From assembly GCF_019097595.1 (NCBI RefSeq), contig NC_080726.1, positions 10,638,205 to 10,702,204 of the forward strand: a stretch of 64,000 bases of DNA, written 5' to 3'. Of this stretch, positions 1-12,577 are shown in pieces; position 1 is the stretch's first letter, and the number at the start of each line of letters is the position of its first letter. The notes under the pieces were generated by a model, which saw only the letters and a program-made list of their open reading frames with translations, was not told the DNA's origin and did no database searches. The stretch comes from Hemibagrus wyckioides. Lineage: Eukaryota; Chordata; Actinopteri; Siluriformes; Bagridae. The position numbers and the translations under genes were made by a program.

Positions 1-548
1 ATTTTACTTTACTTCATATCCTTCAAAGCCCAGGGTACATCAGCCATTATTATGATCACTTCACTGTATGAGTATCTATTCTATCAATTAACACTAATAA
101 CCTATTAATGACAACTAATAAGCTCCTAATAGGAGTAGAATTGAGTGCTTCTAGGAAAAAATAAGGTCTACCAGAAACTATTAAACTATATGCTGTAACA
201 TTTATTATATTTATTATTTATTATTATTTTTAAAAATATATATCTGTTTCCCACTCTATGTTAAGGCAGAGATTTATGAAGACCTCACATGTACATGTCC
301 TTAGTCTAACATTTTTGTCTTTTCTGTTTTGTCTTTGCAGTTCATTAAGTTCCATCTGCTGTACTACAAGTCTCGTGTGAATCCTAGATATTAAGTTTCA
401 AGTTTATTCTCATGTGCATAAAGAGTGCTTTACGAATCTATAGACAATGAAATTCGTATGCTCTAGTTGTACACTCCTACACAGATATAGTGCAAAAAAG
501 ATGTAAATGTGAGCAGTCATTAAATGGGAGATTGTGGCATAGTGGACA
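1..548. other. Intergenic, no feature seen
   Basis: AT-rich sequence with TTATTATT runs near 200-240. No supported gene or repeat family. Confidence 0.5.
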
Positions 549-905
549 TCCATCCATCCATTTTCTATACCCGCTTTATTCCTAATTAGGGTCACAGAGA
601 TCTGCTGGAGCCTATCCCAGCAGACATTGTGCGAAAGGGTACACCCTGGACAGGTCACCAGTCCATCACAGGGCCACACATATAGACAGACAACCACACT
701 CACTCACTCCTATGGGCAATTTAAAATTTCCAGTCAACCAAATGTACATGTTTTTGGACTGTGGGAGGAAACCAGAGTAAACCCACACAGGCACAAGGAG
801 AACATGCAAACTCCACACAGAAAGGCCCCTGCCTGTTCGAACCTGGGATTCGAACCCAGGGCCTTCTTGCTGTGACAGTGCGAACCACTAAGCCACCGTG
901 CTGCC
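549..905 (-). mobile_element. SINE/LINE-tail family copy, minus strand
   Basis: Read on the minus strand it begins with a GGCAGCACGGTGGCTTAGTGG head and a tRNA-like B box (GGTTCGAATCC type). It continues with a body carrying CATGTTCTCC, GTGGGTTTACTC, TCCTCCCACAGTCC and CTGGGATAGGCTCC blocks, and ends in an ATGGATGGATGG tail. This architecture is a very common dispersed teleost retroelement. The tail type resembles LINE2-clade (Maui-like) 3' ends, so mobilisation by such a LINE is an inference. The best preserved of about nine copies in this window. Confidence 0.75.
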
Positions 906-3404
906 TCACATAGTAATAATTCAGTAATATAACTTATTAACATAATATAGTTATACAGTACAAGGACATTTAGAGACAGAGAGTCTGATATTAGTACAGT
1001 TCAATGATTGATATTATAAGTGATAATGATAAAAATGCATGGTACATGGTACATGGTTACTGGTCTAGTTTGCAAGATCCTCTGGACAATTTCAGTATAA
1101 TTTTTTATAAGCAACTATCAAGTAGTCAGTTATTATTATTATTTTCACAGACATGTTTCTTTACTTCAGATTTTTTATTTTAAAAAAATATACGCACACA
1201 CTAATGTGTTTTCTTTATATTCCTAAACTATTATTAATGATGTTCTTTCTGACACAAGTTCATTTCAGAGATGATTTATAATTACTGAAGAGTGTTTGTC
1301 TTTATTAACCAGAATGCACTTCACAAAGGTAAGTGTTTACATACACTTGACTAGCCATTACACTAATGATCATAATACTAGTGTCTGGTAATAGAGTACT
1401 TTAACCATATAATTATTCCACTTTGTGTAATTTTATTATACATTTCATTATAAACCAACACAAATGCATTTTATTAATAAGAATAATGGTTAATAATGGT
1501 TGAATAATGGCTTTGGCTAAAACTAATTGCTGATTATTTCTGTTTGTGATCTTCAAATTTACATTCATATTACACACTATGTATTTATGAACTGCTACCG
1601 AAATATACTTTAACAAAAAAAAAAAAAAAAACAGTAACAGCAAACCTGGTCCACATATATGTTACAAAACATTTTTAATGAATAAACTAATATCTATTAT
1701 TATTTATTTATTTATTTGCTTAGTAATTTGTGCATGTTGTCTTAAGTCAGATTAATTACTATTTGCCTAAAGATGGCATAGACATAATAAGATATGAGAA
1801 ATAATACGTTATTAATCATTAGTGAATTTAGGCTTAATACTGTATTAATTGATGTTTACTCATACACACTAGTAAACATAGTTAGAACACAGTTCGTACA
1901 TAACTGCTATTATTTAATGCTTAATACTCTTACCATTTAGTAATGCTAATGCATTCAGTGATATTTATTAATGTGCACTTTTAATAAATTATTTTATTAT
2001 TAGGTTACGTGAAGTAAGTACTTGTTTATTCTCTTTAACTCCGACTCTCAGTTTTTCAAATTTTGAAAGTTTTAAGAAATAAAGGTTTGAATCATCTTGA
2101 AATTTTTAACAGTGTAAGACATTTTACTAATAAACATTGTGGCACTTTTACCTAAGTAAACATATATGTTTATGATTCTTATGCAGGTGTGTAAATACAT
2201 GCTAATGCATGTTAGAGTGGAATTGCTTTCTTGCTATTCATTGTGCTGTTCGGTAAGTGTCACACGGAACTGGTGTATCTGCTGCAAACATATTTCCCAA
2301 ATAAATTAATGACTGGGATGAAAATGAAAATTAAGTAGATGTTATTATTAATAGGTTATAGGTTAACGAATGATCCTCTGTTTTTAGATAAAAGTGTTGG
2401 AATGAATAATGCTCACAATCCTGAGCGCAGACATAAAGAAATCAAGTGCCGCATTGTGTACATGTTAAGAGCACTGCACATAAGTGCTCACTGGTTCTAT
2501 TTATATGTAAAATGAATTTCGTATTTATTCTTCGTATTGTTTCTCATTACCCTTCTGATGCGGTTTTCGGTTTTATCTACTCCGTCTTCTGCTGATGCTG
2601 AAGTGACAGCGTTAATGGACAAATGCTGCAACCTGTTTTGTTTTGATGATTAGTCCTATTGCCATCTGTGCTGTTTTAGAGGAATAACCCTCCAACTAGC
2701 GTCAGAACGAAATCCTTCATAGGAACAGATTTTTCACTGCAATATGCCACCGGCTAGAACTGGATCACCCACACTTCCTTACTGTACTGTGGAATTTTGA
2801 ATTTTAATCGCTTAATTATTTAATGCTACTTGACTTGAAGGCAGATGTTATTAACAATTTTCTTCAGATTTTTTATTTTTTTTGCAGTCTTTTCTGAAAT
2901 ATGATGGCCTCACACAACTAACTAAAACAAGGGTGTGTGGCTGTATTGTGAATCGAATCAAGTTCTTCCATAAAAAGTACACTCATAGTAGTAAGGAAGG
3001 ATAAAAAACATGAATTTGTTTTTGTCAGTCGGTTGTAACTGAAGGTTTACCTGGTTCCTTAGAACTTTCAGTCAGTCATGTTACCAGGTGCTCTAGTAAA
3101 AGGTTTTTTCCCCAGATATTTTAATAAACATTCCTATAACATTTATATAATATAATATTTGGCAGTTTCATGTCAGCCAATATTCTCCATAGTCCATATG
3201 AAAACATCACTCTTGTGTGTGGTCAAATTTCGCATGCTGTGAATGCAATGTTAAAGTTTTCTCTATGGTGGATGTTCAGTTAGTAATTGATGATGATATT
3301 GTAAATGCAAATATAGGTTTTTTTGTGTTTTTTTTTTACAGTATATAAATTTACTGATATATTTACACTATATAACAGTTGTATTATATTATCTGTGATG
3401 TTTT
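906..3404. other. AT-rich intergenic DNA, no gene
   Basis: Contains a poly-A run (1614-1630), (TTTA)n near 1695-1720 and several diverged AT-rich stretches. Open frames are short and without recognisable domains. Confidence 0.5.
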
Positions 3405-3705
3405 TGCTCCAGGGTTGGGGGATCGATTCTCACCTCTGCCATGTGTGTGTGGAGTCTGCATGTGCTCCCCATGACTCGGGGTTTCCTCTGGGTGTTCCTC
3501 CCATGACCAAAGACATAAGAATCTCTAATAGGTGTGAATGGGTGTGTCAGTGTGTCAGCTGTGCCCTGTGATAGACTGGCATCCTGTCCAGTGTGTACCC
3601 TATATTGTGCCAATAGTCTCCTGGAATAGGTTCCAAGTTCCCGGTGACCCAGTAGGATAATGGATGGATGGATAGATGGATGGACGGACGGACGGATGGA
3701 CAGAT
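3405..3705 (+). mobile_element. SINE/LINE-tail family copy with GGAT tail
   Basis: Same family as 549-905 but on the plus strand: a tRNA-like start, GTCTGCATGTGCTCCCC, TTTCCTCTGGGTG, CTGGCATCCTGTCCAGTGTGTACCC and GGAATAGGTTCC, ending in (GGAT/GGAC)n at 3660-3703. Short open frames over this copy are not genes. Confidence 0.7.
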
Positions 3706-3800
3706 GATGGTTTTGTCTCGTTTCTGCTGTCCTTTTTTCTGTCCATTGTTTCTTGAAAATGTAATTTATTTCAAGGGAATATTAGTGTTAATGTTGTCCA

Positions 3801-3992
3801 CTAGTTCCCTTACTGGATAAGGTGCTTGCTGGTCTACTGATTATAAGGTTGTGAGTTTGAATCCCAGGTCCCCCAGGCTGCCACTGCTGGGCCCCTGTTT
3901 AAGGCACTTAACCCTCAATTGCTCAGTTGTATAAAATGAAATAAAATGTAAGGCGCTCTGGATAAGTGCGTCTGCCGAATGTGAATGTAAAA
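3801..3992 (+). mobile_element. tRNA-derived SINE (GGCGCTCTGGATAAG family), plus orientation
   Basis: The head holds a B-box-like GTTGTGAGTTTGAATCCCA, followed by CTGCCACTGCTGGGCCCC, a CTTAACCCTCAATTGCTCAG segment and a 3' part GCGCTCTGGATAAGTGCGTCTGCC. Three further copies in the opposite orientation occur at about 52901, 54612 and 60801, which defines it as a family from this window alone. Confidence 0.75.
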
Positions 3993-6834
3993 CTTATCTG
4001 CTAGCCTTAGCTAGCTCATTAGCTTGTTCAATGGGTTTATAGTTTAATATTTTGTAAATCATTGAATAGTATACCTTTGCTGTTAAACTAATACGGTATA
4101 TTTCAAACATGACCAGTTTAATGCCATATTCACTTCAAAGCTACCTACTGGTTTACACTAATTTGCCAAAAGGGGCAGCAGTTTTGTCCTCACTGTCTAT
4201 AGGAGGACACCAATGATCTACTAAGCCACCCTCAGAATAAATAAGGCACTGGTATTATAGATTTTTTTTTGTTTTTTTTGGAGGGGTTGTTTTTTTTGTA
4301 AATGTCAAAAAGAGCAGCTCCTGTACTGAATTCAGTGCAGTGCCTCATCAGTACTCTTCTCTCAGTGCCAGTCCCCTGTCCACGTCTCCTCCTCCTGGCC
4401 ATCTGTTCTCGCCTGCCAATCTTCAGCTGTCCTGCTGTCATGAACCTTCTTTCTGCAGAGGTAGTGACAGAAAGGACACCATTCTCTCCATCCTTAGACA
4501 TAATCATTCTTCCCAGCATTGGATTACATCCACCCGTGTTAGTCATGTTTACAGGACACTGCATTTTGAGCCATCAGATGTCAAACCCACGCCTTTGCTG
4601 TGTGTTTTTTTGGAGCTTAAATGAAAGATAATGGGAGAAATTAGAACTTGTGTGATGCTTATGACTGACGGCTTTGTCCAGTTCTATTTCTTTGACTCGA
4701 TTTGATGAGTCGTTCTCTGTCTTGCACCGATTGTGAATACACCTTGCTCGCTCTTAGACTCTTGCAGCTGCTTGTGCGCGTGCTGTTGTGAACGCGTCCA
4801 GGTGTTCTATTGTGAGCAGATGACAGGCACAGCCCTGAACTGACTGAAGCAGCAACTCTGAAATAAATCCCGGGAACAAAGCCTGAGAGAACTGGGGCCT
4901 TGCATTATGCAGTGAGGTAAACGTGCTTCTTTGTCGAACGACATGCTCTTGTACTGCTGACAATGACTGAGACAGCGTGGTCATGCGGTTTACATCAAAG
5001 AGACCATTCAAGGTCTCAAGCTTTCAAAGCCCATAATGTTATGATTTCATTTCCATTTTAATTCTCCATACGCTAATAGAGACGCCACACACTCACTGCG
5101 TATCTCAGCGGTGCTTCCGTAACATCTTATATCCTTGCAGAACCACTAGGGTTTTGGTTCAAACTACTGTAAGTCTGAAACCTCAAGTAATTATTTCCCA
5201 TTTAATGACATGGAAAAACATGCGTTTTTAAAGTTTCCACTTTCTCAAGAGCTTACACTTTGTTTGAGTTTTGGATTATGCATGATTAAATGTATTATTT
5301 ATAGATGTGTAAAATTTTAATCAGGGAAATACGACTGTCTGAGGTACATGCAATTACAAGCTATGCTCTCATCAAAGTGAGATAAAATTATTTAAATAAG
5401 TAATGAAGAGACAAGTATGTGGTGTAATGGTGCTCAAAAAGCAAAAGAATGAGGAAAATATACATTCTCAAATTGTGCAAATTGCATTCCTGGTTGTGAA
5501 GAAGGAAAAGATTTTTTTTTTTTTTTTTAAGACCAATGTCTGTCTTCTACTTTCATCATCTCTTACAGAAAAGTGATTACTGTTTGCATGGGAAGAGTTT
5601 GTTTACTCAAGTACATTAGTATGTATGTGAGGGTCCCCTGCCTTTCCTGCAGATCTTTAAGGCTGAGAAATCACCTTGTGCTTGATCCGGGAAAGTTACT
5701 GAATCAGCAATTAAAGATAGGCTGCCTGTTTTCAAAGTCAACACTGCTGTTTGTTCCATTCTTCTTATCTTAAAAGTTTTACAGGAGTACAAGAAGTAGC
5801 GAAAGAAAGAAACTGGGCGAAAGTGTTCATAAACTAATATAACTCAATAAGTAGCACCTTTCTCCAATATCTGACTAACAGCTGTACCATCTGCATAGAC
5901 ACAATGAATATTTAGCAAAATCTGGCCCAATGTCTATCACTGGAGTTAAAAAAAACACACAAAAATCCAGCACCTTAGCGCTCAAGCCAGATGTGGTGAT
6001 AATAAATCATCCTGGGGACATCACACCTTTTCCACAGTGAGAGTTTCAACATGTCCTCTTTGGACTTAACAGAACATGTTGCTCCTAAGAGCTGTCCCGT
6101 TTGGGTTTGTTCTCCCATGCTAGCCTCTCTATCACACACACACACAAATACAACCACCACCACCACCACCTCTTCCCATATACCCATGCTGGAGGTCTGC
6201 CAGGGAACGGACTTGACTTTATATTCAGACACACACACACACTCATATAAAACTTCTCTGATGTTCTGACATGCTTGTGCCATGACCTATCAGTGCTTGC
6301 CTTTTGATCAGTCAGCAGCTGGCACTTGCATTATAAGATGGAACATTCTGTTTTCTTGCAGTCTCCCTGTGATACAAATTAGATTTTTAGCACAGCATGA
6401 CATCTTTAAATTGTTTGTGCTAAGTCTGGTTCATTTATGGATATGGGTTTTGAGGTATAATGTATAGTGAATTTTTAGCAGGAGTTGATCTCACAGGAGC
6501 TCCTTAAACTTAAAACATGCTCCATTAACACAGAAGAAACTGTGAATTAATGTATTCCCAGCATCTCTGGCTATTATCTATCACATGTATCTTTCAGTGA
6601 TTTCATGAAATAAAAAGTTGTATCAAGTATACTTCAAGTTCATCCACATTTACTACAATGGTACTAATAGATACATTAGAACAAAGTACACTAAGTGGGC
6701 AGTTGGGATGTACAAAAGAGTGACAAATTTCTGTATCTGTATCCAACCCGATACTAAGCATTTGTTTTATGGGGACCTGGGCTGTTTAAATCTTTGTTCA
6801 ATAGGGTCCTGAGCTCGGGATACTATATGTGTTT
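3993..6834. other. Intergenic, no supported gene
   Basis: Overlapping open frames of about 110 codons on both strands at 4232-4631 are unexplained (see findings). 4740-5030 is a more GC-balanced segment with an 85-codon minus-strand frame without known domains. The remainder is AT-rich. Confidence 0.4.
6128..6245 (+). repeat. (CA)n and (ACC)n short tracts
   Basis: CACACACACACAAATAC, then CCACCACCACCACC, then CAGACACACACACACAC. No gene. Confidence 0.85.
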
Positions 6835-7011
6835 TACATATTCTTTCCATATGTGGACGTTTTCTTTTGGTTCTCTGGGTGTGTGAATGGTATCCTGCAA
6901 TAATTCACCCAATCCAGGGTGAATTCTCCTGTTACCTGGATTAGCTCCACATCCATTGTAACCCTGATGAGTCAGATAAAGCAGTTAGTAAATATGAATG
7001 AATGTTGGATG
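6835..7011 (+). mobile_element. Degenerate SINE/LINE-tail family fragment
   Basis: Eroded plus-strand copy: GGTTCTCTGGGTG, AATCCAGGGTGAATTCTCCTG, TGGATTAGCTCC and an ATGAATGAATG tail keep the order of the family blocks seen at 3405-3705. Confidence 0.5.
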
Positions 7012-9297
7012 TTTTTATTCTGTTTATTATTAGTCGAAATTTATCTAGAGTGTCTGCCATGCAAGTACCTGTAAATGAGCCGCTACTATAGAAATGATAG
7101 CGTACTGAGAAAAAGTACATTAATATAAACCTGTGACTTGCCCTGCAGTCGGTACTAACGCTGAAGCTGCTGTTATCGGAAATTAATTAAACACTTTCTG
7201 ACAAACCATACTCGAGAATTAAAACAGAGCTGTGGTAAAAAAAAAAAAAAAAAAAAGAGCGCTTATAATAATAAGTCAAAAATGAACTGAAGTATGAAGT
7301 ATTTGTGTATGATTTAACCTGACACATTGTCACTTCTTGCTACTGATCATATGCTGATGTGATTCAGTAAAACTTTAATGTGTAATAAAGTCTAGACTAG
7401 GCTGGTTGGACACAGCACATAATAAAAAAAAAAACACTTGTCAATACAGCCTTTAAACCCTCTCATGCTTATTTGACTCGCATAATGAAAATGACTCATT
7501 TATATCTGAAATATGTTCACACATCTCACCCAGTACCATTATATTGTCACTGTCACTCCATGCTATATAATGACCTGGCAATCATGTCTAATCAGTGTCA
7601 GCTGTGAGAGTTGATGTTGAATTATATATAATAGTACATTATTGCCACACTCTGAACACCCACCTCAAGGCCACCAGAGCAGCAAATTACTTAGTAAGTC
7701 ATTATCAAAGCAATGTTTTCAGCTTGTGGCTTATTTTGAATAGTTCCTGTGTAGATAATGTTCCCAGTGTAGATAATGCAAGGTCACACAGGAAGGATGA
7801 TGCTGCTCTTCCTGGAATCCATTAGCTTTCAGGTATCGTTTTAGAAATGACAAAGGACATAAAAATGCATCCAAAATAAAACCGATGACATGCAACTCAG
7901 TCAACAGAGAGTATTTATTAAAACTCCTAATAGGTATAGTCCATTTATTTATATCACGTTGTGTTTGGGAAAAATAACCAGCTCTATTGGCTCGACTCAA
8001 TCCCAAATGTGCACATCTTGTTTCATTAACCAAATCCACATATTAATCTCATAGGCTTATGATATGTAGCCCAAGAAGCGTTTATTTTATCCTCCCAGGT
8101 TGCCATTAGGTGTTGGGCTTAAGACCTTTCAATCAAGTATAACTCACTTTAAGCCCTGGCATTTCTGCGATAGCTCAGACAAACCCTCTGCTCCCTGATC
8201 CCTCTGCTTTCTGAAATACCATACACGTTGGGCTACTGTGTCTGCTGGTTGATTGATACTTGCAGATAAAATGTCACAGGGTAATTTCTGACAGCATTGC
8301 TTTTTGTTTTTTCAAACCTGAAAGTATTGGCTCCTAGAGCAAAAGACCTCCCCTCCTGATAGGACCATTAGAGAGCTTTGTTTCAGAAAGACTCAACACT
8401 GACTTTGGGCAGATTATAGGATTGTATGAAATTTAAGGTGAGGATGGCCATATCACTTAGTTTCTCGACAATCTGCAGGAATTGTGAATGTTTAGACTTT
8501 AGGCTTTGCTCAATTTTAACTTATTTCAAAAGTTGACTTTCCTTTTCCAACCCAAGTGGCTTTCAGTACGCATTCAACAGCTTATTCAATTTGTAACACA
8601 AGATGAGAACTAGCACTCTGATTAGTTTAATGGCCTCAGTTAACCTGCAATATTTTATCACCTCAAACAATGAGATAGATAAACCCCAATCTGATTGTGC
8701 CTCAACATCATCATTTTATCAAGGTATCAAAGCATGTCCCATTTTCCTGTGACATTATCCAATTGAGAATGAATAGAATGTGAACCTCATCAGCAGCTGT
8801 AATCTTCTAATAGAGTCAATGTATTCCAGGATGGCTGGGATCGCTTCAGCATCGGCATCAGCTGGTATCTCTTAATCAGTTCAAAATCAAATCTATAAAA
8901 TTGATTTTATTTCCTGTGATTGCTCATGTCGACAATAATTATAACCCCTGCCACAAAGCAGCACACAGCAAAACTACTGACTAAAAGGCGCCTCCTCAGA
9001 TATAACACACTCACTGCTTGTTGTGCATTACAAAGCCCAGGAGTCTTCGGGGAGTGGATTGGCTCGTCACCATCTGTGCTATGATTCCGAAAAACAAGTT
9101 TGTGCAGAGAGCTACTGGGGAAAAGAATGACAAGCCTTCACCTTATCTGGAAAAAAACAAACATGCATAAATAATGTGATGTGTATGTCAAAAAAAGAAA
9201 TGGGTGCAAGCCTGTGTATGGACATTGTGGAGGCTAGGGGCACAAAATATAAAGAGAATAATCCAAAACTCTTCTAAAGAACACATACAACATTGAT
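7012..9297. other. Intergenic, no gene; repeat-poor 8060-9070
   Basis: A poly-A run at 7239-7256 and short A runs near 7430. From about 8060 to 9070 the sequence is free of obvious repeats and more complex, a candidate for conservation testing. Confidence 0.4.
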
Positions 9298-9636
9298 AAT
9301 CCATCTATCCATCCATCTATTTTCTATACCACTTATTCTTTACAAGGTTGAAGGGACCCTATCCCAGGGGACTTGGGGCACAAAAAGAAAGGAAACCATG
9401 GACAAGGTGTTAACTCATCACAGGGCAAAATCGCACACTATAGACAATTAAGAGATATGCCAACTGGCCTACAATGCGTGTCTTATTAATTAGGGGAGGC
9501 AGCCAGAGTACCCAGAGGAAACCAGATGAATCACACAGAAAACGAGCAAACTCTCACTGTCATTCAAGCTACATCAGGAATCAAACCCCTAACCGCATAA
9601 GTCTTAGGCAAATGTGCAAACCTTGAACCCCCCCGT
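9298..9636 (-). mobile_element. SINE/LINE-tail family copy, minus strand
   Basis: Begins with CCATCTATCCATCCATCTATTTTCTATACC (the reverse complement of the tail), then CTATCCCAGGGGACTTGGGGC, a TCACAGGGCA block, CAGAGGAAACC and an eroded B box (ATCAGGAATCAAACCCC). Older than the copy at 549-905, judging from the number of changed positions. Confidence 0.65.
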
Positions 9637-12540
9637 TAATAATCATGTCCATGGTATGGCTTAGCTTCATAGTAATTTCTTGAATAAAGCAGCATGTTAA
9701 CATGATTCATCTCACTGCAGTCAGTATTTACTGAAACGGTTGAGGGGCATTTGTATATCACTTTTAAGTAGAATGTAATATAAATTGCAGGTTTTCTGAC
9801 AATTCTTTATGTTGTCAATCCTCTAGGACTTCACATTTAGTGGAAAAGGTCTAGCCCATCTAAGACTGTCCATCACATGTGCTTGCTGTCTGACTGGCAT
9901 TGCACCTGACCCTAGCCTTTCATCTTACACATGGTGATATGCTCGCAATTTTGGGCTAAATAGGAGCAGATTTTGAGAGTGGCCGGGTCACCAGACGCTC
10001 ACTGCAGACACCACCCTGAAATCTGACTGCAGGAGAAGGTTGTGGTAACACCTAATTTAAGCAGGGTCATCTTTGTGTGGCTTAGTCATAACTTAGTTAT
10101 CTTTGTACCTCGACACATTTGAGGGATTATATCTTATAGTTGGCTTAGGAACATTTTCACAGCCCCAGTAAGGAGCTAAAATCTGAGGCTGGATATAAAA
10201 AAGGTCTGGACTGACCTTTTCAGCCTGTCACCACCATGACCCCCATCAGGAAAAGTGGAAAGAAAATGAATGCAGAATAAATTAATGGAAATGTGCGTGT
10301 ATGTGCCATTATAAATTTGCTCTGACCACATCAATGTTGCCTTCGTTGTGGTAGATAGTCATTAGCATCCGGTCAGCTGCTAGAAAACTGACAGAAGGAA
10401 ATGATGCTTCTTCAAGGCCTCTACCATTTAAAGCCTTTTCTCAAGCAAGTGAAGAAGAAGGAAATAAACTTGCCAGTTCTTTGGAAGAACATCAACTGCT
10501 CCATGCCATGCACCTGCTAGTTCACAAGCTGCTTTATAATCAGAAACATGCCTGCATTGACCATGATAATATGGTTGATTATGATTTGTTAGTAGAGGAC
10601 TCATCCATTTGATTGCATGACTCTGTGTTGCCTCGCACGTGAGCCAATGTGTGTGAAAGCCAGGCAAAGTGAGCAAGTGTGTATATTTTTTTTACTAATA
10701 TTACGATATGTTGGTGTGTGACCAGTCCAAGCATATTAGAGCTTCTTTCTATTCAGCATTTAGTCCATTTGATTTGAACCCTGGTGTATATTTCCTCTTG
10801 GTATTCGCAAGTGAGCTTGTGCGGTTTCATTGTAGTATTAAAGTGATTTTGAACATAATTCAGTCCAACTGCAGGAAGTAAACCACACATGCTGTGTATT
10901 CTGGGCTTCAGGAAGCATTTTTTTTGTAGATGAGAGATGCTAAACTGAGCTGTGTGCCACAAACTGAGCCAAAGGACAGAGCTGTAATGGTCTATCCTGT
11001 GATTTATTGAGCAGCAGTGTTCTCTGTGTTCTCCATGCTCAAGTGATTTTTATGATTTTTGGATGGTTCACTACAAAAACTGACGTCCTAGCAAGTGAAA
11101 ATATCTTGAATGTATTTATATAGTATTTCCTATTGTAGGATAGGAAATACAAAGCAAATATAAAATTATTAAATGTATTTTTGAAACATATTTACTGATT
11201 TTAAGTTGTAAATAGCTTATTCTATTGGCAGGTAATTTTACTTCTTTTTAAAAATAAATTTTAAAGGTAGTAGATAGCAATAGAATTTTTAAAAAAAATA
11301 ATAATAGATGCAATAGAACAACTCTTACAAGCTTGAAATTAGCCTTAAAAAACATAGAAATAGTTTTAATAATTTTAGATTTGGTTTATTGTAATATTAT
11401 GAAAGGAAATACTAGAGAAATGTGATTTTATTCAAGATATCTTCACTTGATACGATTGTGTTGTTGTTTTAAAGTGATGCTTTTCTGACCATTGAGTTAA
11501 TCATGTTTTACATGTATCTTTACAGCAATACACTCCCATCAATCAACATGTTCTGCCGTTGTGCTTGTTTAATGGTGTGCAATGTGAAAGTAATCCAAAC
11601 CAGATAGCAAACAAACCACAAGGATCAAATTTGATCCATTTGAAAAGCATAGTATTTACATGCTTATTACATTGGTATGGCCTAAGGATAAGTTTGGATA
11701 TTGTAGCGTGTTTACTTATTCTACATTTACTTCTGTGCCTTTATTTCTGAATTGTAATGCAATTTACAGTGATATTCAGATTTATGCCAGGAACAGGAAT
11801 ACATAGAAACTATTTCACTTATACACACCTTGATAAGTTCTAGAACAGCAACCTGAAATGGGTTTTTTAAAAATGCCAGCTTTTTTAATTTTGACATCTT
11901 TGAGAAATACAGTACAACCATATACAGTATGTAGTTGGGGGATTGGTGGACATTAAACTACCCCCAAACACACACATACATTTTTAATACATTTTTCTAA
12001 TCAATTGTTTACTAGGCACATCCACATTCAGCATGATGAATTGTCCATCTTTAAAAATTTGGTCCTTTGTGCTGTATGTTTGTTAGATTCTAAGTGTTTG
12101 TACATATGCTTACATACTATATTTCACCGTATGTAGCAGTACTTTTAGCATTCGGGCCTCAGCTATAGCTCTGAAAACTAACCTGAATGTTGGAGCTGTT
12201 GGACACTGAAGTGAATCGAACACTCTAGCTGTATCTGAGGCAGGTTTGAGTCAATCATGCTTCGTTAAAGCAGATTTCAGACAATGGCACTGTCGGAATA
12301 AGAAATCCCTAGTCCAGGCGTGCATCATTGCTCTCTGAGCCACCCAGAGGTCATATAAAATACAATTATTACAGATCCTGGCTAAAATGGCAGCCTTGTA
12401 CATTCTGAAGGTGAAAAGGGTAGAGGACAAGAAAGGTCTGTCTGAGTCTGTGAGTGTGCCTGATTGGGTTGTTCGGTTGCAGATATGCCTGAAAAAAAAA
12501 GGCAATAGTGAGTCAGAGGGAGAGAAGAGAGGCAGGATAT

Positions 12541-12545
<5 letters not shown>
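9637..12545. other. Intergenic, no supported gene
   Basis: Mixed-complexity DNA; 11100-11420 is very AT-rich. Open frames of up to 84 codons have no recognisable domains. Confidence 0.45.

Positions 12546-12574
<29 letters not shown>
12546..12574 (+). repeat. (GA)n microsatellite
   Basis: Uninterrupted (GA) run of about 14 units; it creates an artificial Arg-Glu repeat in one open frame. Confidence 0.95.

Positions 12575-12577
<3 letters not shown>

Noticed and set aside
3801..3992. B-box-containing sequence considered as a tRNA gene
   Set aside because: No complete cloverleaf; the tRNA-like head is followed by the SINE body shared with three other copies.
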